A DNA stretch of 64,000 bases from Lithobates sylvaticus (Eukaryota; Chordata; Amphibia; Anura; Ranidae): the NCBI GenBank assembly GCA_028564925.1, contig CM053034.1, forward strand, positions 149,790,052-149,854,051. Reading direction: 5' to 3'. The notes under the pieces were generated by a model, which made no database searches, had not been told where the DNA came from, and saw only the letters and a program-made list of their open reading frames with translations. This document shows, piece after piece, positions 58,543 to 64,000 of the stretch (its first letter is position 1; every line of letters begins with the position of its first letter). The position numbers were made by a program, and so were the translations under genes.

Positions 58543-58956
58543 GGCCCCTTTCACACTGGGGCGGGAGCGGCGTCGGCAGGAAAGCAGCGCTATATTTAGC
58601 GCTGCTTTACCATCGTTTTAGCGGCGGTATTCGGCCGCTAGCGGTGCGGTTTTAACCCCAGCTAGCAGCCAAAAAAGGGTTAAAACCACCCGCAAATCGA
58701 CACTGCAACGGCGCTTGGCCGGCGGTATTGCCGCTGTGTCCCATTGATTTCAATGGGTAGGAGCGGTATAGGAACGGTGAATACACCGCTCCTTCACCGC
58801 TCCAAAGATGCTGCTAGCAGGACTTTTTTGACCATCCTGCTAGCGCACCACTCCAGCACCACTCCAGTGTGAAAGGGGCTGGATTTTTTCAGGCGCTGTA
58901 CAGTCGCTATTTTTAGCGCTGTAGCGCCTGAAAAACGCCCCAGTGTGAAAGGGGCC
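58543..58956. mobile_element. Harbinger-type MITE, GGCCCCTTTCACACTGG ends
   Basis: 414 bp between TTA copies (58540-58542, 58957-58959), with inverted ends GGCCCCTTTCACACTGGGGCG and ccccagtgtgaaaggggcc. Inside are many short palindromes (gcgctatatttagcgc; ggcgctg...agcgcc). Confidence 0.9.
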
Positions 58957-58968
58957 TTATGGAATATA

Positions 58969-59680
58969 CTGTTTCCCCGAAAATAAGACAGTGTCTTATA
59001 TACATTTTTGCTCCCAAAGATGCACTATGTCTTACTTTCAGTGGAGGTCTTATTTTTCCATGAAGAAGAATACGGTACACATTTATTGATTCCCCCCTTC
59101 TGATCCTCCTGTACCATTTTGATTCCCCCCACAAATCCACCCTGTGTCATTTTAAGTGAGTCCCCCTCCCCCACCCCTGTGCCAGTGGACAGTGGATTAT
59201 TTAGTCTCTCCCCCCCACCTTCACCAGACATCCCCCCTTTATCAGATATTTACACCCCACCTCAGTCACCCCTGTGTGTCTGTGGCGGCCATATTCCACA
59301 CAATGTGCCCGACTACTGCCCAGCCCGACTCACTCACTGTCTAATTGTGAGTCAGTCAGACTCTGTCAGCGCAGAGCGAGCGACAGGCGGCAGAAGGCGG
59401 CAGCTTGTCCTGGTGGCGGCGCAGGCTCTCTGATGACGGGTGATGTCACTCGTCATCCAGAGAGCCGGCCACAGCTCACTGATTTAAAGAGAACTTGAGA
59501 GAACTGCGATGCGGCGCCCCGCCGCTGCGGTCCAGAGGAGTCAGACGCCTTACGGTAGCTTCAGGGGCCGTATATTCTGAGGTGGCCTTATTATCGGGGG
59601 GATGCCTTATATTATAGCGAGAGGCAAAACTGGAAGTAGGTCTTATGTTTGGGGGATGTCTTACTTTCGGGGAAAGACGG
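58969..59680. mobile_element. TA-flanked MITE with CTGTTTCCCCGAAAATAAGAC ends
   Basis: 712 bp inside TA on both sides, with inverted ends (tttccccgaaaataagac left; gtcttactttcggggaaa right) and several internal gtcttat words. A TA target duplication suggests a mariner/Tc1-type mobiliser. A GC-rich middle (59340-59540) has no supported gene. Confidence 0.7.
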
Positions 59681-59682
59681 TA

Positions 59683-60140
59683 AGTCAAGAATATTGTATT
59701 AAGTTGCTTAACTTTCAATAAAAGATTTAAAATGTATTTCAAGGATAAGTATTTGTTTTTTTTGTAAAAAAAAAAAAGAAAAACGTTCATACTTACCTCT
59801 ATGCTGCAGCAACTGTGTGATGCTGCAGCTGTGCCATACCAGCCCTAAGCCAGAGATCTGTTTGTTCAAATGACCGCTGATCATTCAGTTCTTGGTCTAC
59901 TTGGAGTGGAGAGCAGTGACTGTTAGTGACTGTTCATTCAGCACCAGGCCCCCCATATGTAGTGGCAGGTGCAGCTGGCTCTGACTCTCAGCCGCCCACT
60001 GAGAGGTAGAGCCAGCTGTCAATCAGGCAGCTGGGTGGGAAACCCTTCAGAGCCTGAAACAGTTTTACCACATCAGCTGAAAGCGGACAATAGCCTGCAA
60101 TCAGCTGACTCCTGGTGACAGAAAACCAAAATAAAGTGCA
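59683..60140. other. Gene-free stretch
   Basis: Nothing recognised beyond an A run at about 59767-59777. Confidence 0.5.
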
Positions 60141-60450
60141 CTCCTATGACGTACAAAAGCTTAGGCCATACTTCTCTTTTAATAACAGATTCATTTGAAC
60201 ATCTTCTCCTCATCCCCAAGTCCCGGTACAAATCAAGGGGAGAACGAAGATTTGCAGTCCAAGGACCACGGCTATGGAACGCTCTACCTACGAACATCCG
60301 CTTAGAAACAGACCATCGGGCCTTCAGGAAAAAACTCAAGACCCACCTCTTCTAAGAAGGAATCAACCCAGGTCGGATCAAGCGCCTCGAGGCGATTCAG
60401 TTCGCAGTTGCAGCGCTATACAAATCTTTCATTCATTCATTCATTCATAG
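60141..60450 (+). mobile_element. L2-type LINE 3' end with (ATTC)n tail
   Basis: The frame at 60146-60355 ends in the C-terminal signature of L2/CR1 reverse transcriptase proteins: SRYKSRGERRFAVQGPRLWN, then ALP, then FRKKLKTHLF and stop. A short 3' UTR (gcctcgaggcgattcag...gcgctatacaaat) and an (ATTC)n tail (60428-60447) follow, as expected for L2 elements. Strongly 5'-truncated. Confidence 0.85.
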
Positions 60451-60546
60451 AAATAAGTAAATAACTTTTGTCTTAAGCAGACAATGCTATACTTTACAGC
60501 AATGGTTCCCAAACCGTTGCCCTTTCTTTGCCTTTTTAATTAGCTC

Positions 60547-60795
60547 TTGGGGCACTATTCCTTCCACTGACACAAACAATGGGGCACTGTTGCATACAAA
60601 CAGTGAGGGACAATTCCACCCACTGACACCAATGATGAGACACTATTTCTCCCACTGACACTGACAGGGTACTATTCCTCAAACAGACATAGGCCACAAT
60701 TCCTCCCACCAACACAAAGACCGAGGCACAATTATTCCAACTGAACCCAACAATGGGGCACTAATCTTCCCATTGAAACCATCCCTGAGGCATTT
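60547..60795. repeat. About 35-bp minisatellite
   Basis: Six to seven diverged units such as ggggcactattccttccact plus gacacaaacaat. Confidence 0.75.
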
Positions 60796-61329
60796 CTACC
60801 ATAATTGACCACAAAACCTGGAGGATGGTTCACTACCACTGACTCTAGTGCTGGCCACAATCTGGTTCCCCTAAAGTCTGTTTTGTTTTTTTTGAAAGCT
60901 TGCAGACCTCTGCTTTGCAGGGATCTAATAAAGGGAATTTTAAATCTTTCAAGGCCCAGGTTTGTACAGTTGATAATAGGTTTAGTCCACAAAAATAAGT
61001 ATAAGTACCAGACCCCGCATAGTCTTTTAAATATTTACAATAATCTGCATCCAAAGGCACTTTGTTCCAAGAAACGAATTTCTCAATCCAAATTGTTCAA
61101 CATTTAAGGAAGAGCAGTAGCGCGATACATCTTCTTTTAGCTTTTCTCTTGGCTCGCTCCTGTCCCTTCTACCTTATGCTTCCTCTCATCTTGGTCATTT
61201 TGCTAAGTTTCACGTACCTGGTCGCAGGCCAGACTGCTGAGAGGGCTTCCCTTGCGGCTGAGTGCAGAGCACCCCTGAAGGTGGGAACAGGAGTTGCTAC
61301 ACCCAAAGAAGTAGGGGTTGTCAGCTGCA
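60796..61329. other. Gene-free stretch
   Basis: No gene recognised. Confidence 0.5.
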
Positions 61330-62215
61330 TTAGGCTGAAGTGCTGAGGAGATGATCACCGGATGATAGCTGGATGAGCAGGATGCACTGGCAGGCAGGTG
61401 TCCCTCAGAAGTACCAGGCAATACTTGACAGTAGGGGGAGTCAGGAGCCAGGCCAGTAGTCATGCATGGGATTTTAGTCAGGAGCAGAAGCCAGTAGCAG
61501 AATCAGAAACAAGCCATGGTCATACACAGGAAATCAGGCAGCAGCGGAGTCAGGAGAGCAGGCCACGGTCATACAGAGGCAATCAGGAAAAGCAGAGTCA
61601 GTAGAACAAGCCAAGGGTCAGAGCCAGGGCCATCTTTAATATGGATTGGACCCTGTGCAAACATTTTCTTGGGGGCCCCCATGCAATTTTGCCCCCCATC
61701 ATTACACAGGACTTCCTCCCCCATACTACCCAAATCACTACATAGGACCCCATTCCCCAAACTACCCCATAATTGCAGGACTCTCCTCCCCCATTCTACG
61801 CCCATCACTACACAGGCCCCCTCCCCATAATACCCCCATAATTACACAGTGTAATATGGAGGGGGCCCCTATTTGCCCTGCGTTGGTCAGAGCCAGGGAT
61901 GGAGATAAGACAGGTCAAAGGCAATCCGGGTCGGTAGCAGAGAATTCAATAATAGCAAAAGCAGGAACACAACTTGTGGATCAGACTGCTAATTTTAAAT
62001 AGGCCACTGGGCACTAGGATGTGTCACACATTGCGTGCACCATGGTGCACATGCATGTGCGATTGCTCATTAATGTTTCAGGCTGTTTGCGGCCAGGCGC
62101 ACCGGCACACACCTGAGTGCCTGCCAACATCATCTGGAGCCCTGTTGAGTGTTGGCAGATGTGCCAGTTCTTCTGTGAACCATCCTCTGACACTCTGTCG
62201 GTATTTTAGGCCTAC
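61330..62215 (-). mobile_element. Probable LTR fossil interrupted by a hAT MITE
   Basis: The reverse strand has the same plan as the LTRs at 45681 and 27.7-28.3 kb: a cctatttaaaatt TATA-type box (about 61990-62005) followed by tgactctg / cttgtttctgattctg pyrimidine-rich words. Ends are uncertain. A 261-bp hAT MITE sits inside (61625-61885). Confidence 0.55.
61625..61885. mobile_element. hAT MITE with exact 8-bp duplication
   Basis: It starts CAGGGCCATCTTTAATATGG and ends in a diverged inverse terminus (atttgccctgcgttg). GTCAGAGC flanks it exactly (61617-61624, 61886-61893). Same family as the 7500-9034 element, with a few short tandem cactacacaggac(c)cc words inside. Confidence 0.85.
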
Positions 62216-63540
62216 AGCTTACACTGTGAGGCCGTGTAGTTGAATTTCCGAAATGCAGCAGCACAAGGTCCTTCTACAGCTGGCATGCACTAGTAAAGTA
62301 GGAAAGCATGTAAGCCATATCCAAGCAGGCATTTTCAACCGGTGGGATAAAATTGATGTTTGTTTTCAACCATAATGACAACAGAATTTGATGGAGCGTG
62401 CTAAAAAAATGTATTGAACAAATTTAATTTTTTTTAAATCTGGAAAAATGTTACGAAAAATCATATATATTGTAATGAAACCTGTTAAATAGTCTGAAAT
62501 ATCTATCACTGTGAACAAGTGTTTGTACTGTTGTATCTGTCACAGTTTTAACTTTCATGAAAAAACATGCATCCTTACATCCTCCCTAAAAATATAACAA
62601 ATAATAAACAAGTGCTACTGAGCAAACACAAACAACATTAATCTCCCTTTATATAATATGTTGTTTTTGAAAGTATATACTGTACGTGATTTTGCAATAG
62701 CAAAGCCCGGGCACAGTTATAGTTGTAGTATCCCCTGCCAGAGTAAATTCTCACTGTGCTTTGTTGTTCAAAATATATTATATCACAGTAATCAGGGCAT
62801 ATTTGCAACAATACAGTGATAATATAATGGCTGAAAAAAAAAGCTTTGCAAAAAATAGACCCTAAAAATAAAATAATTTCTTATCCTGTATTATAATCTT
62901 AACTGTCTGTTCTTTGAGCTATCTGCTTTTCGGTATGAAATATCAGCTGATCCATGTCAACAACTAAGATTTTAACAGCCTAATGCTAGTACATCCTCAT
63001 TATGGCGTTACGTGTCCCAGTTTCCTGGATTTTCCCTACTTGAATTTGTAATGGTGAGTATTTTTCCTAGAACATTTCTGATTAAGGCTTTTTCTTAGAA
63101 CTCAAATTGTAAGCATGGTAAGACTTGGCTCCAGTATATTGTATTTAATATAGGAATGTGTAGAACTTTACAAATACCTAATGCCCCATCACTTAACTCT
63201 TCAATTTAATATCACAGATTTTATTTTTAACTGTTGCAAATTCTCTTCAGTTGTCAAAACACAAGATAATCAAGTTTGAAAGCTACACAGCATTAATGTT
63301 ATATACCCAACAATCAGTTAAAAGAAAAATAATTTAGACACTTTTTGTTAGAAGCTCAATATTTAATTTTCAGATATTTATATTCTAAACTGCACGATTC
63401 ACTGGAGAAAAATATTGAATATTTCTAAACTGCACATGTCTCACTGTAGTATAGTTTCTAGCTACAAACATTTCATTATTTTTGCTGACATTAAAGGCAA
63501 AATAGCCTAATGCCTACCTCCACTATTATTATAAAAATAT
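62216..63540. other. Gene-free AT-rich stretch
   Basis: 1.3 kb with no gene, repeat or element end recognised. Confidence 0.5.
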
Positions 63541-63548
63541 ATTTTTAG

Positions 63549-63675
63549 TGCAAAATCTGGTACGGCTCTGCACAAAAACCAAACAGGTGGCAGGTTTTAT
63601 TGACAAGCTGAAGTTAGAAGCTGATTGTCGACCATACACAATTGCACCAGATTTTGCACTCTTCAGGTTTAGTAA
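63549..63675. mobile_element. Short imperfect palindromic repeat
   Basis: gtgcaaaatctggta at the left is mirrored by gcaccagattttgcac at the right, with a diverged inner palindrome. A common short foldback repeat of frog genomes; family name not known to me. Confidence 0.6.
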
Positions 63676-64000
63676 ATCAACCCCACTATTTTTTTACTCT
63701 TCTCTTCTCATAGGTCCCGTTAGCATAAGTTGTGATCCATGTAAATACCTTTAAATTATAGGATAAAAGGGCCCTTTTTTATAAGCATTTAAAATGTATG
63801 ATCATTTGGAACAAGAGTCAGAATTAGATGCACATGACACACAGAAAAAGGACATCAACACAACACATGAAAAATAAAAAAATTACTTCCATTAAAATCC
63901 ATATTGTAGTACAAATTATATTTATAAAAGTCCATAGAAAATTAATCTTTTCCAGACAAAAGGTCTGAATACATAAGGTCCCCTCTGTCTTCCTAAAGGG
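63676..64000. other. Gene-free stretch at the window end
   Basis: Nothing recognised. Confidence 0.5.

Overview
The window reads as amphibian, most likely ranoid frog, nuclear DNA: intergenic or intronic sequence built almost wholly from transposable elements and satellites. The frog assignment is an inference from recognised repeat families: Harbinger MITEs with AGCCCCATACACACGG ends, TTAA-flanked elements with CCACTT ends, Penelope, Ngaro, Tc1, L2/CR1 and Ty3 relics. I found no host protein-coding gene, rRNA or tRNA that I can support. The only convincing multi-exon genes belong to a DNA transposon.

Layout. 0-9.3 kb: foldback and MITE fragments, a Ngaro-type (tyrosine recombinase) fossil, a 28-bp minisatellite, several MITEs, a scrambled Tc1 remnant, and a hAT-type element with intact 8-bp target duplications that holds two minisatellites. 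9.3-21.1 kb: one Tc1 copy stretched to 11.7 kb by two insertions, a truncated three-gene Harbinger and a hAT-ended block carrying about 6 kb of (CA)n/G-run minisatellite with higher-order repeats. 21.1-28.3 kb: a Penelope fossil, a TTAA MITE and a Ty3/gypsy fossil, all reverse strand, the last split by another insertion. 28.4-32.7 kb: a CR1/L2-like LINE split by a 2.3-kb hAT with perfect 8-bp duplications. 33-35.3 kb: a second Tc1 with a decayed transposase, split by an LTR-like segment. 35.4-35.8 kb: a pair of oppositely oriented hammerhead-like motifs.

36.4-44.5 kb: the best preserved element, an 8.1-kb PIF/Harbinger transposon. It has a broken transposase gene plus two accessory genes that stay open through clean splice sites: a 217-residue Myb/SANT-like protein (reverse strand, three exons) and a 308-residue MADF-like protein (forward strand, two coding exons). 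These two are transcribed away from a shared promoter. In the family the Myb-like partner carries transposase to the nucleus and to the element ends; a MADF-type partner would be a third player. A 425-bp MITE at 54.0 kb is built from this element's terminal sequence.

44.5-64 kb: a 30-bp minisatellite, LTR fossils, Penelope-like debris, a TTAA MITE with an array of perfect palindromes around TCTCGCGAGA, a 2.28-kb foldback element (8-bp duplication, arms near 1 kb) whose loop holds a complete-looking tiny transcription unit (GC box, TATA, Kozak ATG, 38-codon ORF, AATAAA), a second foldback element with the same ends, more MITEs, an L2 3' end, and long featureless stretches.
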